Notes under the pieces: generated by a model | Told to the model about the DNA's origin: nothing | What the model saw: only the letters and a program-made list of their open reading frames with translations | Database searches by the model: none | In this document: piece after piece, positions 1 to 8,473 of the stretch | How positions within the stretch are numbered: position 1 is the first letter of the stretch | Layout of the letters: each line of letters starts with the position of its first letter | Source of the DNA: Bacteroidota bacterium | GTDB taxonomy: Bacteria > Bacteroidota > Bacteroidia > Flavobacteriales > Schleiferiaceae | Length of the DNA: 55,475 nt | Reading direction: 5' to 3' | NCBI GenBank assembly: GCA_003385605.1 | Contig: QQUU01000085.1 | Span: 1 to 55,475 of the forward strand | Position numbers and translations under genes: made by a program

Positions 1-949
1 GTGAATCTAACCGTTCATTGAACCATAGGGTATTTCCTTTTCTGTACCAATGGCGTTCGAAGGCCTCGAAGGTCCAAGCGCTTTCTCTTCGGAAGTAAGG
101 AGCGGCCCAAGCCTGGAATTCTCCAGCAGTCCAATACTCACCGCCGTCGGTGCCTTGGAAAATGCTTTCATCATTATAAAATGCTCCGAAATAAGCAGCA
201 GAATCAGCAGTAGCGGCAGCTAGGTGCCATTGGTCTACGAATGCATCAAGTGTTTGTTCGTCGAGATAAGAATTGCGAATTACTTCCGCCATAAAACGGC
301 CAAGAATTTGGTTCCCTTGATCATTTAAGTGGAGCTTATCAGATATGAATAGCCCGGGGTCAACCTGCCCATTGTTGTCGGTGAGCCAAGGCCAGCAATC
401 CATGAAGTGATAGTTGTACGCTTCGGCTAATCCTTCTAGTTGACTGTTTACCGCCTTGTACCTAGCCAAGTGTTCCCATCGAGAAGATGAAGGTTTTGGT
501 GAAAGAATGAACACTGGAAGATCAGGGTGAGTATGCTGGATCCAAAACATCAGTTTCCAAGCGTCCCAATGAATATCAAATACTTCTCTTAGGCTGCCGT
601 CTCCCTTTACATGCACGATGTCATTATCTCCTTCATAGATAACGAGGATATCTGGTTCGGTGTTCGAAATGAGCTCTTCTTTATAACGGTATAGATCGTC
701 GAAACATGAGCCTCCTATGCCGGCATTGACCACTTCGTATTCAGGGAAACTTTCAGCCATGTTGTTCCAGAGTCGAAAGGTGGAACTTCCGGCGAAAACT
801 ATCCTCGTTTTTTCGTGAGGCAGCTTCTCGGATGCCCTTACAATCCGACGTACGTCGCGATCGTAGTTTTGGCCGCATTGTGCGCTGATATTCAGCGGTA
901 CTAGGTATGAAAAAGAAAGAAGAAGAATAAAGCGTAGGGCGCTGTTCAT
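1..949 (-). CDS. SGNH/GDSL hydrolase with C-terminal NTF2/SnoaL-like domain (3' end cut off by window)
   Basis: Read directly from the reverse strand, with ATG at 949-947 and an open frame of 316 codons running off the window edge. Residues 1-23 form a signal peptide ending near SAQ. SGNH blocks are visible: GSS with the likely nucleophile Ser56, Gly79/80, GDND with Asn109, and DKLH with Asp204 and His207. This is an esterase/lipase-like fold that could deacylate a carbohydrate. From about residue 235 the pattern changes to a SnoaL/NTF2-like (DUF4440-type) domain with WHLAAATADSAAYFGAF and a later GTD motif. It is divergent from the beta-glucan operon. The substrate is unknown and the C-terminus is missing. 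Confidence 0.85.
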   Translation of the reverse strand, partial: MNSALRFILLLSFSYLVPLNISAQCGQNYDRDVRRIVRASEKLPHEKTRIVFAGSSTFRLWNNMAESFPEYEVVNAGIGGSCFDDLYRYKEELISNTEPDILVIYEGDNDIVHVKGDGSLREVFDIHWDAWKLMFWIQHTHPDLPVFILSPKPSSSRWEHLARYKAVNSQLEGLAEAYNYHFMDCWPWLTDNNGQVDPGLFISDKLHLNDQGNQILGRFMAEVIRNSYLDEQTLDAFVDQWHLAAATADSAAYFGAFYNDESIFQGTDGGEYWTAGEFQAWAAPYFRRESAWTFEAFERHWYRKGNTLWFNERLDS

Positions 950-1038
950 GGTCCAAGATGTTGATATAGGTGAAGATACACTAGTCTAGGTAGTATTAAA
1001 GGGCACTCTGGAGCATAAAATGTAGAAATTTGTTTTGT

Positions 1039-1061
1039 CCTGCAATTGTCCGGATTGCAGG
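1039..1061. promoter_or_regulatory. Perfect inverted repeat, candidate operator
   Basis: The arms CCTGCAAT (1039-1046) and ATTGCAGG (1054-1061) are exact reverse complements separated by 7 nt. There is no U-tract, and the site lies between divergent genes, so a terminator is unlikely. It overlaps the TTG part of a candidate promoter, which fits a repressor or activator site for the glucan operon. The regulator is not in the window. Confidence 0.45.
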
Positions 1062-1083
1062 TCAATTCTAGTTTTTATACTTG
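1055..1083 (+). promoter_or_regulatory. Candidate promoter of the glucan operon
   Basis: TTG at 1055-1057 is followed after 18 nt by TATACTTG at 1076-1083, one mismatch from the Bacteroidota element TAnnTTTG. The TTG is inside the inverted repeat at 1039-1061. The assignment is weak because the leader to the first gene would be close to 190 nt. Confidence 0.3.
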
Positions 1084-1273
1084 TTTTAGCAAATTTTTAG
1101 GGGAAATTATGCCTTGACATGCCGAAAATACTGGCGTTTAGGGCTCAACTTAGGCCTTGAGAATGCCTTGAATTGAATTGGCCGAGAAAAGATGCTGAAC
1201 CTAAGCCAGATTAAGTGTATCACTAACCCGTTAAAATGAAACATGTCCTGAAATAGGGGGTACAACAAACACT

Positions 1274-4200
1274 ATGAAAGAAGAGAAAATTATTTTTCTA
1301 GGCGATCAACTGATGCAAGGCCACGACGTTGTGGTCAAAGGAGAGGAAGTCAAAATTGACGCTGAATCTTACTATAAAATTTCCAACTACGATGCCATGC
1401 GTCCGTTCTTCATGAGCATCGTAAGTAATTCAAATCATTGGATGTTCCTTTCGAGCACTGGTGGATTGTCTGCAGGTAGAAAAAACAGCGAATTCGCATT
1501 GTTTCCCTACTACACGGACGATAAGATTACAGAGAGCGCAGAATTTACTGGCTCAAAAACGATTTGTTTAGTAGAGCGAGGCAATAAAGTAAGCCTTTGG
1601 GAGCCGTTTTCGTCGAAGTACGACGGAGTGTACAAGGTAAGCAGAAACCTGTACAAGAATGCCTACGGTAACAAGATTCGCTTTGAAGAAATTAATCATG
1701 ATTTGGATTTGTCGTTTACCTACGATTGGAACTCTAGCGATAAATACGGCTACGTTCGTAAATCTGAGTTAACCAATCTCGGTACTGATGCTGTGCGAGT
1801 GCGTTTTGCAGACGGTCTTCAGAATTTGATGCCATACGGTGTTGAGACCGCTTTACAGCAAGCTTCATCGAACCTTGTTGATGCGTATAAAAAGTGTGAG
1901 CTTGAGAAAGAAAGTGGACTTGGCTTGTTCTCTTTGAGTGCAGTAATCGTAGATAAGGCAGAGCCTAGTGAAGCGTTGCGAGTAAATGTTGCCTGGTCTT
2001 TGGACCGTCCAAATTCAACGAAACTGTTATGTTCGAAGCAGCTCGATGCTTTCCGCAAAGGAGCCGTACCGACACAAGAGGTTGATATTAAAGCAGAGCG
2101 CGGTGCCTATTTCGTATGTGATGAGGTGAACCTCGAAGCAGGCGCTTCTGAAGCATGGAGCATTGTGGCTGACGTAAACAAAGGACCTGTGGAGGTTGCG
2201 GACCTTATGGCGGCCCTGAGCGACCCGCAAGCGCTTAAGGCTGAGCTTTTGGCTGATGTTCAAGAAGGATCTCAGCATTTGGTTGAATTAGTTGCCGCCT
2301 CGGACGGTTTGCAGCTTACCAACGATAGACTACTCAACATCCGTCATTTTGCCAATACCATGTTTAACATCATGCGTGGAGGGATTTTCGACGACAACTA
2401 CAATATCGAGAAGGCCGATTTTGATAAGTACATGGCCAAGGCGAACAAAGAGGTGTATGCGCGTACTGCCGATTTGATTGATGGTCTTGAAGATGTATTC
2501 GACCTTCAAACTTTAAAAGCATTGGCTGAAGCTACCCCAGATGAAGACTTCAAGCGCCTTGCCTTAGAATATTTACCGTTGAAGTTTAGCCGTCGTCACG
2601 GGGATCCTTCACGTCCTTGGAACAAGTTCTCGATCAATACACGTGATGAGGTGACGGGAGAAAAAATCCTCGATTACCAAGGAAACTGGCGTGATATCTT
2701 CCAGAATTGGGAGGCATTGGCACATTCGTACCCTGAATTTATGGAGGGTATGATCCACAAATTCTTGAACGCAACTACGTTCGACGGATATAACCCGTAC
2801 CGTGTGGTAAAAGACGGTTTCGATTGGGAAACAATTGAGCCGGACAACCCATGGTCGTACATTGGCTACTGGGGTGATCACCAGATCATTTACTTGTTGA
2901 AATTCTTGGAATTCATTGAGGCCTATTATCCAGGTACCTTGAAGGAGTATTTTGGACAGGAGCACTTTGTGTATGCGAACGTTCCCTACCGTATTAAGGA
3001 ATACCAAGACCTTCTCAAGGATCCAAAGAACACGATCGATTTCGACCATAAGGAAGAAGAGGCTATCCAACAGCGCCGCGCTTCTGTAGGGGTAGATGGT
3101 GCCTTGCTATTGAACGGTAAATCAGAGATTCACAAGGTGAATTTCATTGAGAAGATTCTCGCCACAGTCCTTGCTAAGGTGAGCAACTTTATCCCAGAGG
3201 GCGGTATCTGGATGAATACACAGCGTCCGGAATGGAACGATGCCAACAATGCTCTTGTAGGTAACGGGGTGAGTATGGTTACACTGTATTACTTGCGCAG
3301 ATTTTTGGATTTCTTTGAGGGTATGCTCGAAGGAGAGAACGGTGATGTGAAGCTAAGCGCTGAGCTAGCTACTTTCTTCCGTGGCGTGGTAGCCGCATTG
3401 AAGGCCAATGAAGGATTCATCGAATCGGGCTTTGATGATGTTCAGCGCAAGGCAGTATTAGATGCTTTGGGTGAACCGGCAAGTGCCTACCGCTTGGCTA
3501 TTTATGAAAGTGGCTTCTCAGGTAGTTTTGAAACTATAGGCGCGGACGAGATTCGCAGCTTTGCAGCATTGGCCAAAGCTTACATGGAACAAAGTATTCG
3601 TGCGAACAAGCGTGTGGACGGGTTGTACCACGCGTACAATTTGATGACTGTTGACGGCGATGCTGTAAAGGTGAGCTACCTATCGGAAATGCTGGAAGGT
3701 CAGGTTGCGGTATTGAGCTCAAAGTATTTAACGGCGGCGCAGAGCGCGGATGTATTGGATGCTTTGAAAGCGAGCGCATTGTTCCGTGAAGACCAGTACA
3801 GCTACATTCTATATCCAAACAAAGACCTACCTAGATTCACAGCGAAAAACTGCATTCCTGCAGCTCGTGCTGAAGCTTCAACATTAGTGGCAGCACTTCT
3901 TGAGGCAGGTGATAAAACAGTCGTGCTTAAGGATAGAAACGGCGTATACCACTTCAATGGTATGTTCAACAACGTGAATAGTTTGCATGCTGCTTTAGAT
4001 GCATTGCCTGCGAAATATGCAGAGCTCGTTGAAGCAGATCGAGGTCTGCTAGCAGCAATCTTTGAAGAGGTGTTCGACCACAAATCGTTTACAGGTCGCT
4101 CGGGTACATTCTTCGGTTACGAAGGTTTGGGATCCATCTACTGGCACATGGTGAGTAAGCTCCTATTGGCAGCTTACGAAAACACGAACGCCGCTTTGCA

Positions 4201-4723
4201 GACCGAAGACGGAACATTGATTGGACGCATGTACGATCACTATTTCGAAATCTTGGCCGGAATTGGAGCCCACAAGAGTCCAGAGTTATACGGTGCCTTC
4301 CCAACAGATCCATATTCGCATACACCGGGCGGTAAAGGCGCACAGCAGCCAGGAATGACAGGTCAGGTTAAAGAGGATTTGATCAGCCGATTCGGCGAGC
4401 TTGGTGTATCCGTTAAAAACGGCCAGTTGAGCTTTGTACCTAAGATCCTTCGCACAGGAGAATTCTTGGAGTCTGCAAGCGAATTTGAGTACGTAAATTT
4501 AGATAATGAAGTGGCCAAGGTTGCGGTTCCAAGCGGTGGTTTGGCCTTCACATACTGTCAGGTCCCTGTAGTTTACCAACGTGCTGAAGCAGCCAAAGTG
4601 GTCGTGCACACAGAATCAGGTACAGAAGAAGTAATCGGCAGCACTTTGAGTGCCCAGGTGACTTCTGAATTGTTCCGTAGAACGAACAACGTAAAACAGA
4701 TCACCGTATCTGTTGTGAAATAA
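1274..4723 (+). CDS. Large GH94-clan phosphorylase, probably GH149-type beta-1,3-oligoglucan phosphorylase
   Basis: The 1149-residue protein has no signal peptide, so it should be cytoplasmic. It would cleave beta-1,3-gluco-oligosaccharides with phosphate to give glucose 1-phosphate. The motif PEWNDANNAL around residues 652-661 matches the general-acid loop of GH94-related phosphorylases (the DWND type), making Asp656 the likely acid. A glycine-rich stretch GAQQPGMTGQVKED at 1022-1035 is a plausible phosphate-binding loop. The length is much greater than the roughly 800 residues of cellobiose phosphorylases and fits GH149 or GH161. It leads an operon with two GH17 proteins and a GH30, the kind of neighbourhood I associate with GH149. 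Family and substrate are inferred; phosphorylase activity is more secure than the exact linkage. Confidence 0.8.
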   Translation: MKEEKIIFLGDQLMQGHDVVVKGEEVKIDAESYYKISNYDAMRPFFMSIVSNSNHWMFLSSTGGLSAGRKNSEFALFPYYTDDKITESAEFTGSKTICLVERGNKVSLWEPFSSKYDGVYKVSRNLYKNAYGNKIRFEEINHDLDLSFTYDWNSSDKYGYVRKSELTNLGTDAVRVRFADGLQNLMPYGVETALQQASSNLVDAYKKCELEKESGLGLFSLSAVIVDKAEPSEALRVNVAWSLDRPNSTKLLCSKQLDAFRKGAVPTQEVDIKAERGAYFVCDEVNLEAGASEAWSIVADVNKGPVEVADLMAALSDPQALKAELLADVQEGSQHLVELVAASDGLQLTNDRLLNIRHFANTMFNIMRGGIFDDNYNIEKADFDKYMAKANKEVYARTADLIDGLEDVFDLQTLKALAEATPDEDFKRLALEYLPLKFSRRHGDPSRPWNKFSINTRDEVTGEKILDYQGNWRDIFQNWEALAHSYPEFMEGMIHKFLNATTFDGYNPYRVVKDGFDWETIEPDNPWSYIGYWGDHQIIYLLKFLEFIEAYYPGTLKEYFGQEHFVYANVPYRIKEYQDLLKDPKNTIDFDHKEEEAIQQRRASVGVDGALLLNGKSEIHKVNFIEKILATVLAKVSNFIPEGGIWMNTQRPEWNDANNALVGNGVSMVTLYYLRRFLDFFEGMLEGENGDVKLSAELATFFRGVVAALKANEGFIESGFDDVQRKAVLDALGEPASAYRLAIYESGFSGSFETIGADEIRSFAALAKAYMEQSIRANKRVDGLYHAYNLMTVDGDAVKVSYLSEMLEGQVAVLSSKYLTAAQSADVLDALKASALFREDQYSYILYPNKDLPRFTAKNCIPAARAEASTLVAALLEAGDKTVVLKDRNGVYHFNGMFNNVNSLHAALDALPAKYAELVEADRGLLAAIFEEVFDHKSFTGRSGTFFGYEGLGSIYWHMVSKLLLAAYENTNAALQTEDGTLIGRMYDHYFEILAGIGAHKSPELYGAFPTDPYSHTPGGKGAQQPGMTGQVKEDLISRFGELGVSVKNGQLSFVPKILRTGEFLESASEFEYVNLDNEVAKVAVPSGGLAFTYCQVPVVYQRAEAAKVVVHTESGTEEVIGSTLSAQVTSELFRRTNNVKQITVSVVK

Positions 4724-4729
4724 GATTGA

Positions 4730-5998
4730 ATGAAAGGAGCAGGAAGAAGAATTCTCGGCTTTGGCGCATTGGTAGTTTTGCTGATGTTGAGTTCTTGTAA
4801 TGCTACGAATGAGCCTATGGCAATGAGTAAGAGTGCAAAAGAAATTCTTGGGAACCCAGCGTACCGAGCGATTTCATACGGAGGGTATCGAGGTAAGAAT
4901 AGGGACGAGCAACCTACTATCGAAGAGCTGAAAGAAGATTTAAAGATCATGTCAGCGATGGGAGTTCGATTGCTACGTACGTACAACCTACAACTCCCAC
5001 ACGCACCCAACGTGCTCAAGGCTATAAAAGCGCTCAAGGAGGAGGATCCTTCCTTCGAAATGTATGTTATGCTCGGGGCTTGGATTGATTGTCAAGGCGC
5101 TTGGACTTCTGAGGCTCCCGACCACAGCAAGGAAAGTGAGGAGAACAATACAAGCGAGATTCAAAAGGCGGTGCGCTATGCCAACGAATATCCTGATATA
5201 GTGAAGATCATTGCTGTGGGTAATGAAGCCATGGTGCATTGGGCGGCCAGTTATTTTGTTCACCCTTCAGTCATCTTGAAGTATGTGAATTACCTCCAAG
5301 AGTTGAAGCGTATGGGGAAATTACCGGCAGACCTTTGGGTGACTTCTTCAGATAATTTCGCCTCATGGGGTGGCGGGGAAGAAGCCTATCATGTACGTGA
5401 ATTGGAAGAGCTGGTTATGGCGGTGGACTATGTGAGTATGCATACCTATCCTTTCCATGATACCCATTACAACAGTGCGTTTTGGGAGAGTCCAGCGGAT
5501 GAAGCCAATGGATTTTCTGACCACGACCGTGTTTTAATGGCCATGCAACGTGCGGCGTTTTATGCCCAAGGTCAATACGAAAGAGTGAAGGCCTATGTGC
5601 ATGGTATTGCACCGGATAAGCCAATTCATATCGGTGAAACGGGCTGGTCAAGTGTTAGCGTTGGATTTTACGGGAACAACGGCTCTTTTGCAGCTGACGA
5701 GTATAAGCAAGCCATCTACCACAATGCCATGCGTGAATGGACGGATGAAGAAGGGATAAGTTGCTTTTATTTCGAAGCCTTCGACGAGCAATGGAAAGAC
5801 CCTAATCATCCCGATGGATCTGAAAATCATTTTGGATTAATCACCTTGGATGGACAAGCTAAATACGGCTTATGGGATTTAGTCGATGAAGGTGTTTTTG
5901 AAGGTTTGACTCGAGGAGGTCAAGCAATAACAAAGACTTTTGAAGGAGATACAACCGCTCTTTTACAGACCGTTAGCGCACCAAAAAGAAGACGTTAA
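4730..5998 (+). CDS. GH17 family lipoprotein (beta-1,3-glucanase or glucanosyltransferase)
   Basis: The 422-residue protein starts with a lipoprotein signal (LMLSSC, Cys23). The GH17 TIM-barrel has the acid/base motif AVGNEA with Glu166 and the nucleophile motif IGETGWSS with Glu303. Asp follows the lipid cysteine only later, so outer-membrane sorting cannot be read from it. It likely cuts or rearranges beta-1,3-glucan chains at the cell surface or in the periplasm. The start lies 6 nt after the phosphorylase stop, and the next gene begins 1 nt after its stop. The C-terminus is basic (KRRR), which is unremarkable. Confidence 0.88.
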   Translation: MKGAGRRILGFGALVVLLMLSSCNATNEPMAMSKSAKEILGNPAYRAISYGGYRGKNRDEQPTIEELKEDLKIMSAMGVRLLRTYNLQLPHAPNVLKAIKALKEEDPSFEMYVMLGAWIDCQGAWTSEAPDHSKESEENNTSEIQKAVRYANEYPDIVKIIAVGNEAMVHWAASYFVHPSVILKYVNYLQELKRMGKLPADLWVTSSDNFASWGGGEEAYHVRELEELVMAVDYVSMHTYPFHDTHYNSAFWESPADEANGFSDHDRVLMAMQRAAFYAQGQYERVKAYVHGIAPDKPIHIGETGWSSVSVGFYGNNGSFAADEYKQAIYHNAMREWTDEEGISCFYFEAFDEQWKDPNHPDGSENHFGLITLDGQAKYGLWDLVDEGVFEGLTRGGQAITKTFEGDTTALLQTVSAPKRRR

Positions 5999-5999
5999 G

Positions 6000-6977
6000 A
6001 TGAAGAAATTTGCTGCTCTTTTTGCGATGGTTTTATTGGCTGCTTGTAGCAGTGAACAAAATCCAGTTGTAGTGGAACAATCTGTCCCTGCGGAGTATTT
6101 CAAAGCCATATGTTACCACCCTGTAAACGTGGGGAATACCCAGCGTAGTTGGGAGTTTATAGACCAGGATTTAGACCTTATGCAGGAGGCTGGAATTTCT
6201 GTCATCCGTGTGTATATGCCAATTATAGATGAGAATGTTCTTGATAAACTTGCCGAGCGCGGAATGAAGGTCATTACCAGTTTTGGATACAACCAAGACA
6301 GTGTTTATGATTTGTATTCTGGTACATATTTGGAGTACGTCACCAAGTACAAGAACCATCCTGCCATTTACTTATGGGAGTTGGGCAACGAATACAATTA
6401 CCATCCGGAATGGTTTGACGGTGATTTAATGAATTGGTACACAACGCTAGAAAAAGCAGTAGATGCCATCCACGCAGAGGATAGTACACACCTAGTTACA
6501 ACCGCCCACGGCGAGGTTCCAGATTCAACGGCTATGTACTATGGCCGTCATCTAGACATGTGGGGTTTCAACGTGTATCGTTGGGATCTACCTGCGTCAT
6601 TTGTTGCCGATTGGCGATCGAAAAGTGATAAGCCCTTTTATTTCTCAGAGTTGGGGGCAGACAGCTACATGACTATCGAGAAAGACTCTCTTGAGCAAGG
6701 CGTGAACGAACGTGCTCAGGCGGTTGCGGTAAGTCATATCATTGATGAATTAGAACCTCACGCTCATGAATTTGAAGGAATGACGCTATTTTCATTTACC
6801 GACGGTTGGTGGAAAGCGGGCAATCCGGAAATTCAAGATATTGGAGGTTGGGCGCCGAACAGCAGCGGTGTTCCATACGACGGCTCACCCAATGAGGAAT
6901 TTTGGGGAATTGTCAATATTGACAGAACGAAAAAGGAGGTCTTTGCTGCTGTTAAAGACCGATTTAAGAAAGAATGA
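6000..6977 (+). CDS. Clan GH-A glycoside hydrolase lipoprotein (GH5/GH2-type TIM barrel)
   Basis: The frame extends upstream to a TTG at 5940, inside the previous gene, but ATG at 6000 gives a clean lipoprotein signal (VLLAACSS, Cys16) and a 325-residue protein, so I start there. The barrel shows LWELGNEYN with acid/base Glu131 and FSELGADS with nucleophile Glu217, the paired glutamates of clan GH-A. The N-terminal part (YHPVNVGNTQRSWEFIDQDL) and the late EEFWGIVNIDR resemble proteins annotated as GH2-type TIM-barrel enzymes, but beta-sandwich GH2 domains are absent. In this operon it probably acts on beta-glucan, as a hydrolase or a glucanosyltransferase. The family number is uncertain. Confidence 0.82.
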   Translation: MKKFAALFAMVLLAACSSEQNPVVVEQSVPAEYFKAICYHPVNVGNTQRSWEFIDQDLDLMQEAGISVIRVYMPIIDENVLDKLAERGMKVITSFGYNQDSVYDLYSGTYLEYVTKYKNHPAIYLWELGNEYNYHPEWFDGDLMNWYTTLEKAVDAIHAEDSTHLVTTAHGEVPDSTAMYYGRHLDMWGFNVYRWDLPASFVADWRSKSDKPFYFSELGADSYMTIEKDSLEQGVNERAQAVAVSHIIDELEPHAHEFEGMTLFSFTDGWWKAGNPEIQDIGGWAPNSSGVPYDGSPNEEFWGIVNIDRTKKEVFAAVKDRFKKE

Positions 6978-8473
6978 TGAAAACGAAGCTCATACCCGTC
7001 CTAACCTTAGGCCTGCTGATTCAGGCCTGTAGCCCAGAATCAACTATGAAAGTGAACGTATTTGAAACTTCAGCATCCGGGAAGAATTTAGAACAGGTAA
7101 GTGCTTTTGAGAAGACAGAAAACCATTCTTCTATTTCGGTAAATACCGAGGTCAAGCGTCAAGAAATTATTGGTTTCGGGGGTGCTTTTACAGAATCTTC
7201 GGCCTACAATTTGAACCAGCTGAGTCCAGAAAATCGTATGGAGGTACTGCAAGCCTATTTTTCTAAGGAAGGTTCTGCGTACAGTTTAACACGGACACAC
7301 ATGAATTCGTGTGATTTTTCGGTGAGTAATTACTCGTACACACCTGTGGAAGGTGATGTTAACCTAGAACATTTCAGCATCGAAGAAGATCGCGACGACC
7401 TCATTCCAATGATTAAGGATGCGCAGAACATTAGTGAAGAGGGTTTTAAACTCTTTGCTTCACCATGGTCCGCAGCACCTTGGATGAAGGATAACAACGA
7501 ATGGCGTGCCGGTAAACTCAAGGAAGAATATTACCCAACTTGGGCATTGTTCTTCAGCAAGTATGCGGATGCATATACCGCAGAGGGTATTGATTTATGG
7601 GGCTTCACGGTAGAAAACGAGCCGCACGGCAACGGTGGTAATTGGGAGAGTATGCATTACTCACCTGAAGAAATGACTCGATTCGTAAATGAGCACTTAG
7701 GTCCCCAGCTAGAAGCAGATGGCAAAGGAGATTTGATCATTTTAGGTTACGATCAGAACCGTCAAGGAATCCAAGAATGGGCGGATGTAATGTACAAGGA
7801 CGAAGAGTCCAAGAAATACTATGACGGTATGGCTGTTCACTGGTACGAAAGCACTTACGATTATTTCCCGGAAGAATTGGAATACGCCTACAATAGTGCT
7901 CCGGAAATGCTCTTGCTCCAAACGGAAGCATGTATTGACAATCAAGTCCCTGAGTGGAAAAATGACCATTGGTACTGGGAGAAAGAAGCCACGGACTGGG
8001 GCTATTACTGGCGCGAGGAGGCCAACCGTCACTTGCATCCGAAATACGCACCGGTCAACCGCTATGCACGCGATATCATAGGTTGTTTGAACCATTGGGT
8101 ACAAGGATGGGTCGATTGGAATATGGTGCTTGATCGTCAAGGTGGTCCGAACTGGGCAAATAACTGGTGTATTGCACCGGTAATTGTTGATACCGACAAC
8201 GACGAGATTTACTACACACCGATGTTCTATGTCCTACAGCATTTCAGCAAGTTTATTCGTCCAGGTGCAAATGTGGTTGAGGCAACTTGCAGTGATGAAG
8301 AATTAATGGTTGCTGCAGCAGAAAATACAGATGGGTCACTAGTAGTAGTGGTCTTCAATGAAGGAGCGGAAGCCAGAAGCTTTGATTTAGAGATAGGTGG
8401 TGAAATGACTACGATTTCTATCGAGGCACAAGCGCTTCAAACTATTATTAAAACACCTAAATCTGAAGCGTAG
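6974..8473 (+). CDS. GH30 family lipoprotein (beta-1,6-glucosidase/glucanase or beta-glucosidase)
   Basis: The 499-residue protein has a lipoprotein signal (LLIQACSP, Cys19). GH30 hallmarks are IIGFGGAFTES near residue 65, acid/base Glu216 in TVENEP, and nucleophile Glu318 in QTEACID, then a C-terminal beta-sandwich ending in IEAQALQTII. GH30 enzymes in laminarin loci typically remove beta-1,6-linked glucose branches, and that is the likely role here. The start overlaps the previous stop (ATGA), and a second ATG follows directly at 6977, so either may be used. The stop abuts the symporter start with no gap. Confidence 0.9.
   Translation: MMKTKLIPVLTLGLLIQACSPESTMKVNVFETSASGKNLEQVSAFEKTENHSSISVNTEVKRQEIIGFGGAFTESSAYNLNQLSPENRMEVLQAYFSKEGSAYSLTRTHMNSCDFSVSNYSYTPVEGDVNLEHFSIEEDRDDLIPMIKDAQNISEEGFKLFASPWSAAPWMKDNNEWRAGKLKEEYYPTWALFFSKYADAYTAEGIDLWGFTVENEPHGNGGNWESMHYSPEEMTRFVNEHLGPQLEADGKGDLIILGYDQNRQGIQEWADVMYKDEESKKYYDGMAVHWYESTYDYFPEELEYAYNSAPEMLLLQTEACIDNQVPEWKNDHWYWEKEATDWGYYWREEANRHLHPKYAPVNRYARDIIGCLNHWVQGWVDWNMVLDRQGGPNWANNWCIAPVIVDTDNDEIYYTPMFYVLQHFSKFIRPGANVVEATCSDEELMVAAAENTDGSLVVVVFNEGAEARSFDLEIGGEMTTISIEAQALQTIIKTPKSEA

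Larger units (their letters stand above)
950..1273. other. Divergent intergenic region of 324 nt
   Basis: No convincing gene is seen in either direction. The stretch separates the divergent SGNH hydrolase and glucan operon, so it must hold both promoters. It contains a perfect 8-bp inverted repeat (1039-1061) and a TATACTTG element near TAnnTTTG. About 190 nt lie between that element and the operon start, so a long leader or a second promoter nearer the gene is possible. Confidence 0.6.

Noticed and set aside
950-1273. tRNA or small RNA in the first intergenic region
   Set aside because: No cloverleaf or CCA end was seen; the only clear structure is the operator-like dyad.
2609-3070. Long reverse-strand open frames inside the phosphorylase (also 4573-5037, 11448-11954, 19809-20303 and 21221-21829)
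   Set aside because: They lie antisense to clear genes, have no signal, motif or promoter, and match the codon pattern of the forward gene.
5940-5999. Upstream extension of the GH-A gene from TTG 5940
   Set aside because: It lies inside the previous gene and would hide the lipoprotein signal that begins at 6000.
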